Part shown: positions 1-5,380 of the stretch, piece by piece
Numbering within the stretch: position 1 is the first letter of the stretch
How the letters are laid out: each line of letters opens with the position of its first letter
NCBI GenBank assembly: GCA_023433585.1
Contig: JAEZCL010000274.1
Coordinates: forward strand, 1-5,786
Reading direction: 5' to 3'
DNA length: 5,786 nt
DNA from: Pseudomonadota bacterium
GTDB taxonomy: Bacteria; Pseudomonadota; Alphaproteobacteria; Caulobacterales; Caulobacteraceae
Made by a program: the position numbers and the translations under genes
The notes under the pieces: model-generated
What the model saw: the letters and a program-made list of their open reading frames with translations, nothing else
What the model was told of the DNA's origin: nothing
Databases searched by the model: none

Positions 1-2
1 AG

Positions 3-75
3 GCGCCCGTAGCTCAACGGATAGAGCATCTGACTACGGATCAGAAGGTTAGGGGTTCGAATCCCTTCGGGCGCA
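3..75 (+). tRNA. tRNA-Arg (anticodon ACG)
   Basis: A complete cloverleaf can be folded by eye. The acceptor stem 3-9 pairs with 68-74, and the discriminator A is at 75. The D stem is 12-15 with 24-27. The anticodon stem 29-33 pairs with 41-45 around a 7-nt loop (34-40) whose anticodon ACG is at 36-38. The variable loop is 46-50. The T stem 51-55 pairs with 63-67 (one G-U) around the loop TTCGAAT. ACG is the arginine anticodon whose A34 is normally edited to inosine to read CGU/CGC/CGA. The CCA end is not encoded (CTC follows), so it must be added after transcription. The promoter lies outside the window. The next gene starts 18 nt downstream with no obvious terminator between them. Confidence 0.97.
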
Positions 76-81
76 CTCAGG

Positions 82-87
82 CAGTAT
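82..87 (+). promoter_or_regulatory. weak -10-like hexamer upstream of the SnoaL-like gene
   Basis: CAGTAT keeps the A2 and T6 of the mycobacterial TANNNT pattern and lies 6 nt before the ATG at 94. Transcription could therefore begin at or near the start codon. The alternative is read-through from the tRNA gene, since no terminator is visible between 75 and 94. The match is weak. Confidence 0.25.
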
Positions 88-93
88 GCAGTC

Positions 94-483
94 ATGAGTT
101 CTCCGCATCTGGAACGCTGGATCGAGTACATGACCGAGCACGACCCGGCGGTCCTCGACGACCAGCTTGCCGACGACGCCGTCTTCTACTCCCCGGCGGT
201 GTTCACCCCGCAAGAGGGCAAGGCGCTGACCGCGAAGTATCTGAACGCCGCGGCGCAACTTTTCGGGGGTACCGACTTCCGCTACGTCGAGCAGTGGGAG
301 AGCGACCGTTCGGCCATCCTCGCGTTCCAGGCCACCGTCGACGGTGTGACCGTCGATGGCATCGACATGATCCATTGGACCGACGACGGCAAGATCTCGT
401 CCTTCAAGGTGATGATCCGACCGCTGAAGGGGCTGCAGGCCGTCATACCGCGGATGGCGGAGCTTCTTGGGCAGGCCCGGTGA
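94..483 (+). CDS. SnoaL-like / NTF2-superfamily small protein
   Basis: The product is 129 residues, the usual size for a single cone-shaped SnoaL/NTF2 fold. The family pattern is visible: an N-terminal helix with W9 and Y12, a helix carrying a D/E-rich segment (LDDQLADDAVFYSP, 21-34), a helix with KYLNAAAQLF (48-57), then alternating strands ending in the motif DMIHWTDDGKISSFKVMIRP (91-110). That last stretch resembles the 'D-x-hydrophobic-x-DGKI' strand pair typical of these proteins. Members include polyketide cyclases, ketosteroid isomerase-like enzymes and ligand-binding proteins, so no reaction can be assigned. The ATG at 94 fits the family N-terminus. Only a weak AGG lies upstream (79-81), with a CAGTAT hexamer at 82-87. 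The gene's last 41 bp overlap the 3' end of the convergent GGDEF-EAL gene. The reading frame is secure; the function is not. Confidence 0.88.
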   Translation: MSSPHLERWIEYMTEHDPAVLDDQLADDAVFYSPAVFTPQEGKALTAKYLNAAAQLFGGTDFRYVEQWESDRSAILAFQATVDGVTVDGIDMIHWTDDGKISSFKVMIRPLKGLQAVIPRMAELLGQAR

Positions 484-2785
484 TACCGCGTTCGGTCACC
501 GGCAATTCCTCGGCGTAGACCGCCTCGCCGAAATATGCGCCCTGGGCCACCGCGCAACCGTAACCGCGCAGCAGCTCTGCGGTATCGGCGTCGGCGACCC
601 CTTCGGCGACGCTGGTGATGCCAAGGGTCCGGGCGAGCGCGACGATGGAGTGCACGATGGCCGCCGCCCTGGTGTTGCTCAGCATCGGTGACACGAAGTG
701 CCGGTCCAGTTTCAGCTCATCGACCGGGAGGTCGCGCAGGTAGCTCATGGTGGCGTAGCCGCTGCCGAAATCGTCGATGGACACCCGGAATCCGGCCGCC
801 CGAAGCTGTTCGATGACGTTGCGTGCCTGCCGCACATTGGCCAGCAGGTAATGCTCGGTGATCTCGATCGTCATCGACGTCGGGGTCAATCCGTGCCGGG
901 CCAGCACCGTGCCGATGCGTTCGGGCAGCGTGGCGTCGTCGAACGACGGTGCGAACAGGTTGACCGACACCGGGATCTCCCGGCCACCGAGCCGATGCCA
1001 GGCCGCGGCGTCGCGTGCGGCCTGCTCCACCACCAGGTCGGTCATCGCTCCCATCAATCCGCTGCGGCGTATCAGCGGCAGGAACTGGTTCGGGGTGAGC
1101 ACCCCGAGTTCTGGATGTGGCCAGCGCACCAGTGCCTCGACACCGATCATCTCGCCCGTGGCCAGCGATATCTGCGGCTGATAGGCCAGTCGCAGCGCCC
1201 CACTGTCGACGACCCGGCGCAATTGTCCGAGCAGGGTGATCTCCGGCACCATCCGCGTCGGCGCGGTGTCCTCCTCCCAGCTGGTGCCGCCGTCGGCGAG
1301 TTCCATCCCGGCGGTGTACACCTGAACGCCGCCGATGCCGGAACGCTTCGCCACATACATCGCGATATCGGCCTGCCGCAGGAGTTCCTCAGTGCCGACG
1401 GGAACATCGTCGGTCCGGCTCGCCACGGCCAGGCCGATGCTGGGCCGGATGTACACCTCGTGCCCACCGAGGTCGAACACCTCGTCGAAGGCGTGGGCCA
1501 CCACCTCGGCAATCTCTTCGGCGGATCGCGGACCATCCTCGATGATGACCGCGAACTCGTCACCACCGAGACGTGCCACGGTCTGGCCGGAAGGCAGACA
1601 CGCCACCAACCGTCCCGCGATATCGCGCAACAATTCGTCTCCGGAGTGGTGTCCCAGGTTGTCGTTGACGAGCTTGAAGTCGTCGAGGTCCAGCGAGAGC
1701 ACCGCAGTCGGACGCCCGCCTCGGCGTTGTCGGGCGACGGCCTGTTCCAGCCGGTCGGTGAACAACAGCCGGTTGGCCAGTCCGGTCAGCGGGTCCTGGA
1801 ACGCGTGGGCGGCCACCTCGTCGAGCAGGCGGCGATTCTCCACCAGCACCGTCAGTTGCCGAATCAGGGCCGATATCACCAGGATCGTCGAGCCGAGTAG
1901 CACCGGCCGGATGTCCGGGTCGGGCCACAGGTGTGCCACGGCCGCGATGACCGCGAATGGCATGGGCGCGTAGGGCAGCCAGATGATGGTCATCGGTGAC
2001 GGGCGGGGGTCGTCGCGGCGCGGTATCCGCACATCTCGCGCCGAGGCGTACGCGCCCGCCGAGACCATCAGCAACCCGGTCACCTTGCTGATGATCGGGA
2101 ACACCGTGGTGGCGTCGACGCCGTCGTGTATCTGGACGTACAGCTCGGCGACCTCGCCGAGGGCGATGGCGGCCAGCCCGGTGGTGAACAGACCGAGCAC
2201 CTGACGCCGTCCGGGGCGAACGACGGTCAGCACCAACATCGACAGCGTCACCATGGTGAGCGCCGAGATGGGGTAGACGGCGGTCAGCACCGCGTCCACG
2301 GTGCCGCGCTCACCGACGGTGAAGAGACGGTCGAGCACCGCCACCCACACCACCACGAACAACGCCGATGCGATCACCAGCCCGTCCATCAACTGACGGA
2401 ACAGCGATAGCGGGTCCGTGGTGGTGCGCAGCAGCCACACCACCACCACCGACAGCGGTAGCGCGAGGTATCCGAGATCGGCGACAGACGGGAACGGCGG
2501 CACCTGGTGCAGGAACACCCCGTAGTAGGCATCGACGGTGCTTCCGAGTACCCAACCGAGGAAGCCGACGGTCAGTGCCGACCATGCCAGACGGATGCTG
2601 CCGCGGCCGGAGATTGCGGCGGCAACCGTGCACGCGCACGTTGCTGCACAAAACGCAACGAAGCCCAGCGACCCGATGGTCGCCGTTACCTGCGGTCCGC
2701 CCCAACCGAGTATCAACCAGCAAATGAACAGCAGGTAAACCGCCACACCTGTGGCGTAACCGAAGTTCGTTCTGGAAGTGGGCAT
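443..2785 (-). CDS. Membrane-anchored GGDEF-EAL cyclic-di-GMP cyclase/phosphodiesterase
   Basis: The product is 780 residues. Residues about 11-315 contain roughly ten hydrophobic segments (near 11-28, 35-58, 66-83, 104-119, 135-151, 164-189, 196-212, 229-247, 266-286, 295-312), so it is an inner-membrane protein with an unassigned sensory region. A short linker leads to a GGDEF domain (about 328-495) with DPLTGLANR (331-339) and intact GGDEF (407-411). An EAL domain follows (about 515-765) with E550-A551-L552, N609, E641, DDFG at 671-674, K692, E728 and Q748. From family knowledge, both sets of catalytic residues look complete, so it could make cyclic di-GMP from GTP and also cleave it to pGpG. 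The inhibitory RxxD site before GGDEF is absent (PSGQ, 398-401). I chose the ATG at 2785 because a TAAACT hexamer lies 7 nt upstream and the membrane region begins soon after. An in-frame ATG at 2848 would add 21 residues running through the intergenic region. The C-terminus overlaps the SnoaL-like gene. Confidence 0.93.
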   Translation of the reverse strand: MPTSRTNFGYATGVAVYLLFICWLILGWGGPQVTATIGSLGFVAFCAATCACTVAAAISGRGSIRLAWSALTVGFLGWVLGSTVDAYYGVFLHQVPPFPSVADLGYLALPLSVVVVWLLRTTTDPLSLFRQLMDGLVIASALFVVVWVAVLDRLFTVGERGTVDAVLTAVYPISALTMVTLSMLVLTVVRPGRRQVLGLFTTGLAAIALGEVAELYVQIHDGVDATTVFPIISKVTGLLMVSAGAYASARDVRIPRRDDPRPSPMTIIWLPYAPMPFAVIAAVAHLWPDPDIRPVLLGSTILVISALIRQLTVLVENRRLLDEVAAHAFQDPLTGLANRLLFTDRLEQAVARQRRGGRPTAVLSLDLDDFKLVNDNLGHHSGDELLRDIAGRLVACLPSGQTVARLGGDEFAVIIEDGPRSAEEIAEVVAHAFDEVFDLGGHEVYIRPSIGLAVASRTDDVPVGTEELLRQADIAMYVAKRSGIGGVQVYTAGMELADGGTSWEEDTAPTRMVPEITLLGQLRRVVDSGALRLAYQPQISLATGEMIGVEALVRWPHPELGVLTPNQFLPLIRRSGLMGAMTDLVVEQAARDAAAWHRLGGREIPVSVNLFAPSFDDATLPERIGTVLARHGLTPTSMTIEITEHYLLANVRQARNVIEQLRAAGFRVSIDDFGSGYATMSYLRDLPVDELKLDRHFVSPMLSNTRAAAIVHSIVALARTLGITSVAEGVADADTAELLRGYGCAVAQGAYFGEAVYAEELPVTERGITGPAQEAPPSAV

Positions 2786-2792
2786 TACATGC

Positions 2793-2798
2793 AGTTTA
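2793..2798 (-). promoter_or_regulatory. Putative -10 element of the GGDEF-EAL gene
   Basis: On the minus strand this reads TAAACT, matching TANNNT. It is separated by 7 nt (2792-2786) from the ATG at 2785. No Shine-Dalgarno sequence precedes that ATG. The spacing would place the transcript start at the A of the ATG, meaning a leaderless mRNA, which is common in mycobacteria. This is inferred from position and consensus. Confidence 0.5.
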
Positions 2799-2810
2799 GA
2801 GCGGGTTTTG

Positions 2811-2824
2811 GCTGTTGAGACAGC
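2811..2824. repeat. Inverted repeat (5-bp arms, 4-nt spacer) in the divergent intergenic region
   Basis: GCTGT at 2811-2815 and ACAGC at 2820-2824 are perfect inverted arms around TGAG. The element sits where the -35 region of the minus-strand promoter would be, upstream of the TAAACT hexamer. It could be an operator half-site pair. Arms this short occur often by chance, so confidence in function is low. Confidence 0.3.
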
Positions 2825-2828
2825 ATTT

Positions 2829-2838
2829 CGTGGCAGTC
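2829..2838 (+). repeat. 10-bp direct repeat, copy 1 (CGTGGCAGTC)
   Basis: This ten-base sequence lies in the middle of the 97-bp divergent region. It recurs exactly, in the same orientation, at 3413-3422, just before the alkyl sulfatase start codon. Here it is not part of a palindrome. It may be a shared protein-binding site, which is inference. Confidence 0.4.
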
Positions 2839-2844
2839 CCTCCA

Positions 2845-2867
2845 GCAACTCGCTTCACGGGAGTTGC
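2845..2867. repeat. Inverted repeat (7-bp arms, 9-nt spacer) upstream of the phosphoesterase gene
   Basis: GCAACTC at 2845-2851 and GAGTTGC at 2861-2867 are perfect inverted arms with a 9-nt spacer; the arm centres are 16 bp apart, about one and a half helical turns. The element ends 2 bp before the TACTCT hexamer at 2870 and covers the expected -35 and spacer of that promoter. This placement suits a repressor or activator site. A regulatory role is inferred only. Confidence 0.45.
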
Positions 2868-2869
2868 GC

Positions 2870-2875
2870 TACTCT
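2870..2875 (+). promoter_or_regulatory. Putative -10 element of the metallophosphoesterase gene
   Basis: TACTCT matches TANNNT and is separated by 7 nt (2876-2882) from the GTG at 2883. That is the same spacing as the -10 candidate of the divergent gene. It predicts a leaderless transcript starting at the GTG. No -35 match is convincing. Confidence 0.55.
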
Positions 2876-2882
2876 CGTACCG

Positions 2883-3392
2883 GTGCGGCTGCTGCTGATC
2901 TCCGACACCCATCTGCCCTCCCGGGCCCGCGATATGCCGGCCGAGGTATGGGCCGCGGTGGACGACGCCGATGTCGTGTTCCATGCCGGGGATTGGATCG
3001 AGGTCGAGCTGTTGGACCTGTTGTCCGACCGGGCGCGCCAGCTGATTGCGTGCTGGGGCAACAACGATGGCGACGAGTTGCGGGCGCGTTTGCCGGAACG
3101 CGCCGACGTGGTCCTGGACGGACTGCGCTTCACCGTGACGCACGAGACCGGTGCGGCAGCCGGTCGGGACAATCGCATGGCGCGCGCCTATCCCGATACC
3201 GACGTCCTGGTGTTCGGGCACAGCCACATCCCTTGGGACACCACCGTAGACAGGCCGGGCGGCGGGACCCTGCGGTTGCTCAACCCCGGTTCTCCGACCG
3301 ACCGCAGGCGGCAGCCGCACTGCACGTATATGACCGTCGATTTGGCCGACGGTGTGCTGGGTCCGGTCGAACTGCACAAACTGGTCCGATAG
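2883..3392 (+). CDS. YfcE/MJ0936-type metallophosphoesterase
   Basis: The product is 169 residues, typical for the compact calcineurin-like phosphoesterases of the YfcE/MJ0936 group. The metal-binding motifs appear in order: SDTH (7-10; D8 and H10), HAGDW (34-38; D37), GNND (59-62; N60), H87 in the VTHE segment, and GHSH (112-115), followed by NPGS (134-137), a signature of this group. Family members bind two divalent metals, often manganese, and hydrolyse phosphodiesters such as bis-p-nitrophenyl phosphate in vitro. The physiological substrate is usually unknown and cannot be read here. There is no signal peptide, so it is cytoplasmic. I chose the GTG at 2883 because it gives the canonical N-terminus (MRLLLISDTH) and lies 7 nt after TACTCT. 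An in-frame ATG at 2778 would add 35 residues unlike the family and cross the divergent promoter region. Confidence 0.93.
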   Translation: MRLLLISDTHLPSRARDMPAEVWAAVDDADVVFHAGDWIEVELLDLLSDRARQLIACWGNNDGDELRARLPERADVVLDGLRFTVTHETGAAAGRDNRMARAYPDTDVLVFGHSHIPWDTTVDRPGGGTLRLLNPGSPTDRRRQPHCTYMTVDLADGVLGPVELHKLVR

Positions 3393-3404
3393 CCGCTCGC
3401 GCGG
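3393..3404. repeat. Short GC-rich hairpin after the phosphoesterase stop codon
   Basis: CCGC (3393-3396) and GCGG (3401-3404) can pair around TCGC directly after the TAG stop. The stem is only 4 bp and no T-run follows, so evidence for a terminator is weak. It is recorded because nothing else in the 38-bp gap would end the upstream transcript. Confidence 0.2.
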
Positions 3405-3407
3405 CGC

Positions 3408-3422
3408 GACTGCGTGGCAGTC
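3408..3422. promoter_or_regulatory. 15-bp palindrome at the alkyl sulfatase promoter (candidate operator)
   Basis: GACTGC (3408-3413) and GCAGTC (3417-3422) are perfect inverted arms around GTG. The palindrome ends 8 nt before the sulfatase ATG and overlaps the CAGTCT hexamer (3418-3423), the best -10 candidate. A protein bound here would block transcription. The right side, together with the spacer, belongs to the 10-bp repeat that also occurs at 2829-2838. The alternative is a small mRNA hairpin, if transcription comes from the upstream gene. Confidence 0.45.
3413..3422 (+). repeat. 10-bp direct repeat, copy 2 (CGTGGCAGTC)
   Basis: This is an exact copy, in the same orientation, of the sequence at 2829-2838. 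It overlaps the right part of the palindrome at 3408-3422. Both copies are intergenic. Confidence 0.4.
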
Positions 3423-3423
3423 T
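3418..3423 (+). promoter_or_regulatory. Weak -10-like hexamer upstream of the alkyl sulfatase gene
   Basis: CAGTCT keeps A2 and T6 of TANNNT and is exactly 7 nt before the ATG at 3431, the same spacing as the two stronger candidates in this window. No Shine-Dalgarno sequence is visible. It may give a weak leaderless transcript. Otherwise the gene is read from the phosphoesterase promoter across the 38-bp gap. Confidence 0.3.
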
Positions 3424-3430
3424 CACGGGC

Positions 3431-5308
3431 ATGAACGCCAAGCCGCCCAGCGATGTCATCGCCGCAGCCAACCGCGCGCACCGGGACACCCTGCCGTTCG
3501 AGGACGGTCGCGATTTCGCGGACGCCGACCGCGGCTTCATCGGCGCGCTGGAACCCTGTGTCGTCACGGGTGCGGGCGGGAAGGTCGTATGGGACAACGA
3601 CAGCTACGGGTTCCTGGCGGCCGACGCGCCGGACAGCGTGCACCCCAGCCTGTGGCGGCAGTCGCAACTCTGTATCAAACAGGGGCTCTACGAAGTGGTC
3701 GAGGGCATCTATCAGGTGCGCGGCCTCGACCTGTCGAACATCAGCTTCATCGAGGGTGACACCGGGGTCATCGTCATCGACCCGCTGGTATCCACCGAAA
3801 CAGCGGCGGCCGCGCTGGCTCTCTACCGTGCGCATCGCGGTGAGCGCGTCGTCACCGCGGTCATCTACACACACAGTCACGTCGATCACTTCGGCGGCGT
3901 GCTCGGGGTGACCAGCCAGGCCGACGTGGACGCCGGTCGGGTGCAGGTGTTGGCGCCGGAGGGCTTCGTCGAACACGCCGTGCAGGAGAACGTCTACGCC
4001 GGCACCGCGATGACCCGCCGGGCGGCCTACATGTACGGTGCGGTACTGGCGCGGGGGCCACAGGGCCAGGTGGGGTGTGGTCTCGGGCAGGCGCCTTCGC
4101 TCGGCGAGGTGGCCCTGATCGTTCCAACGATCGACGTGCGCAGCACCGGCGAGACCCACACCGTCGACGGTGTACAGATCGAATTCCAGATGGCGCCGGG
4201 CACCGAGGCCCCCGCCGAGATGCACTTCTATTTCCCGCAATTCCGTGCGCTGTGCATGGCAGAGAATGCCACCCACAATCTGCACAACCTGCTCACCCTG
4301 CGCGGCGCCCTGGTGCGCGATCCGCACGGTTGGGCCGGGTACCTCACCGAGGCCATCGACTCCTTCAGCGACCGCGCCGACGTCGTCTTCGCCTCCCACC
4401 ACTGGCCCACCTGGGGGCGCGAGAACATCGTGGAATACCTTTCGCTACAACGAGATCTGTACTCCTATCTGCACGACCAGACGTTGCGACAGCTGAACAA
4501 GGGGTTCACCGGTATCGAGATCGCCGAGACTTTCCAGCTGCCGCCTGCGCTGGAGAAGGCGTGGCACACGCACGGTTACTACGGTTCGGTCAGCCACAAC
4601 GTCAAGGCGGTCTACCAGCGTTACATGGGTTGGTTCGACGGTAACCCGGCCCGGCTCTGGCAGCACCCGCCCGAGGCCGCCGCCCCGCGCTATGTCGAGG
4701 CGATGGGTGGGTTGGACCGGGTGGTCGACATCGCGCGTACCGCTTTCGAGTCCGGAGATTATCGTTGGGCGGCAACCCTTCTGGACCATGCCATCTTCGC
4801 CGATGAACACCATGCGGCGGCGCGCGAACTGTATGCCGACACCCTGGAGCAGTTGGCCTACGGTGCCGAAAACGCGGTATGGCGGAACTTTTTCCTCTCC
4901 GGGGCAACCGAATTGCGCGAGGGCAACTTCGGCACCCCGACCACCACGACGGCGCCCACCATGCTGGCCCAGCTGACCCCGGAACAGATCTTCGACACCC
5001 TGGCCATCAACATCGACGGACCGCGCGCCTGGGATCTGGACCTGACGCTGGACGTGACGTTCGTCGACCTGGGCGCCGATTACCGGCTGACATTGCGCAA
5101 CGGCGTGCTGGTGCACCGGCGCGTTGCCGCCGACCCGGCGACCGCGACGGCAACCGTCACCTTCGCGACCAAGGCCAGGCTGCTGGCCTTCGCCGCCGGA
5201 GACCGCGACTCACCGGGGGTGGAGTTCACCGGCGACGCCGGGGCGCTGGGCACCCTGCTCGGGGTGCTCGACCGACCGGACCCGAACTTCGACATCATCA
5301 CCCCATAG
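3431..5308 (+). CDS. Alkyl sulfatase, metallo-beta-lactamase fold (SdsA1/YjcS/BDS1 type)
   Basis: The product is 625 residues in the three-part layout of type III linear alkyl sulfatases. The N-terminal metallo-beta-lactamase domain (about 80-400) has THSHVDHFGG at 147-156 with metal ligands H148, H150, D152 and H153. E259 (in GTEAPAEM), E278 (in MAENATHN) and H323 or H324 (in ASHHWP) complete the expected two-zinc site. As I recall the Pseudomonas SdsA1 ligand numbering, these are offset by a constant 21, and R291 falls where its sulfate-contacting arginine would be. A helical dimerisation region follows (about 415-500), then a Thr-rich linker (502-507) and an SCP2-like domain (about 511-625) thought to help bind the alkyl chain. 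Enzymes of this type hydrolyse primary alkyl sulfates to alcohol and sulfate. Unlike secreted SdsA1 there is no signal peptide, so it is probably cytoplasmic. The ATG at 3431 is the first plausible start after the upstream gene. The exact substrate is unknown. Confidence 0.95.
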   Translation: MNAKPPSDVIAAANRAHRDTLPFEDGRDFADADRGFIGALEPCVVTGAGGKVVWDNDSYGFLAADAPDSVHPSLWRQSQLCIKQGLYEVVEGIYQVRGLDLSNISFIEGDTGVIVIDPLVSTETAAAALALYRAHRGERVVTAVIYTHSHVDHFGGVLGVTSQADVDAGRVQVLAPEGFVEHAVQENVYAGTAMTRRAAYMYGAVLARGPQGQVGCGLGQAPSLGEVALIVPTIDVRSTGETHTVDGVQIEFQMAPGTEAPAEMHFYFPQFRALCMAENATHNLHNLLTLRGALVRDPHGWAGYLTEAIDSFSDRADVVFASHHWPTWGRENIVEYLSLQRDLYSYLHDQTLRQLNKGFTGIEIAETFQLPPALEKAWHTHGYYGSVSHNVKAVYQRYMGWFDGNPARLWQHPPEAAAPRYVEAMGGLDRVVDIARTAFESGDYRWAATLLDHAIFADEHHAAARELYADTLEQLAYGAENAVWRNFFLSGATELREGNFGTPTTTTAPTMLAQLTPEQIFDTLAINIDGPRAWDLDLTLDVTFVDLGADYRLTLRNGVLVHRRVAADPATATATVTFATKARLLAFAAGDRDSPGVEFTGDAGALGTLLGVLDRPDPNFDIITP

Positions 5309-5339
5309 CCGTCACCGGGTGGTCGGGGCCGGGTGACGG
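5309..5339 (+). terminator. Hairpin after the alkyl sulfatase gene (candidate terminator without T-tract)
   Basis: CCGTCACC (5309-5316) and GGTGACGG (5332-5339) form a perfect 8-bp stem around a 15-nt G-rich loop, starting directly after the TAG stop. No run of T follows. GC-rich terminators lacking T-tracts have been proposed in mycobacteria, so an intrinsic terminator is plausible but not certain. It separates the sulfatase gene from the next promoter candidate. Confidence 0.5.
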
Positions 5340-5361
5340 TCGGTCGGATCGTCGACGGTCG
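5335..5361 (+). repeat. 8-bp direct repeat upstream of the histidine phosphatase gene
   Basis: GACGGTCG occurs at 5335-5342 and again at 5354-5361, 19 bp apart. The second copy overlaps the palindrome CGTCGACG (5350-5357) and lies 7 bp before the -10 candidate at 5369. It could be a pair of activator or repressor contacts, or chance in GC-rich sequence. Confidence 0.25.
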
Positions 5362-5368
5362 CCCGCCA

Positions 5369-5374
5369 TATGGT
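5369..5374 (+). promoter_or_regulatory. Putative -10 element of the histidine phosphatase gene
   Basis: TATGGT matches TANNNT and is followed by 6 nt (5375-5380) and then the GTG at 5381. No Shine-Dalgarno sequence is visible. The arrangement suggests a leaderless transcript starting at or within a base of the GTG. Confidence 0.5.
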
Positions 5375-5380
5375 GTCACG

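Noticed and set aside
3..75. tRNA-Arg gene as an integration site of a mobile element
   Set aside because: tRNA genes often serve as attachment sites, but there is no integrase, no repeat of the tRNA 3' end and no compositional change downstream in this window.
698..1900. 400-codon open frame on the plus strand, antisense to the GGDEF-EAL gene
   Set aside because: It lies wholly inside a gene with clear catalytic motifs. Its translation is rich in H, Q, R and G with no recognisable domain, as expected for an opposite-strand shadow in GC-rich DNA.
2786..2848. Extended start of the GGDEF-EAL protein at the ATG at 2848
   Set aside because: The extra 21 residues would be read through the putative -10 and an inverted repeat. 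They do not look membrane-associated, and the ATG at 2785 has ideal leaderless spacing. Not fully excluded.
2778..2882. Extended start of the phosphoesterase at the ATG at 2778
   Set aside because: It would overlap the start of the divergent gene and add 35 residues before the canonical first beta-strand of the family.
2786..2882. Cyclic-di-GMP riboswitch upstream of the GGDEF-EAL or phosphoesterase gene
   Set aside because: The region is only 97 bp, both starts appear leaderless, and I see no GEMM-like conserved core.
2864..3430. In-frame upstream extension of the alkyl sulfatase frame
   Set aside because: The frame is open, but it overlaps the phosphoesterase gene in another frame, and its translation is Arg/Gly-rich shadow sequence without homology signals.
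3188..4402. 404-codon open frame on the minus strand, antisense to the phosphoesterase and sulfatase genes
   Set aside because: It crosses two well-supported genes and has low-complexity composition with no motif. It is a codon-bias artefact.
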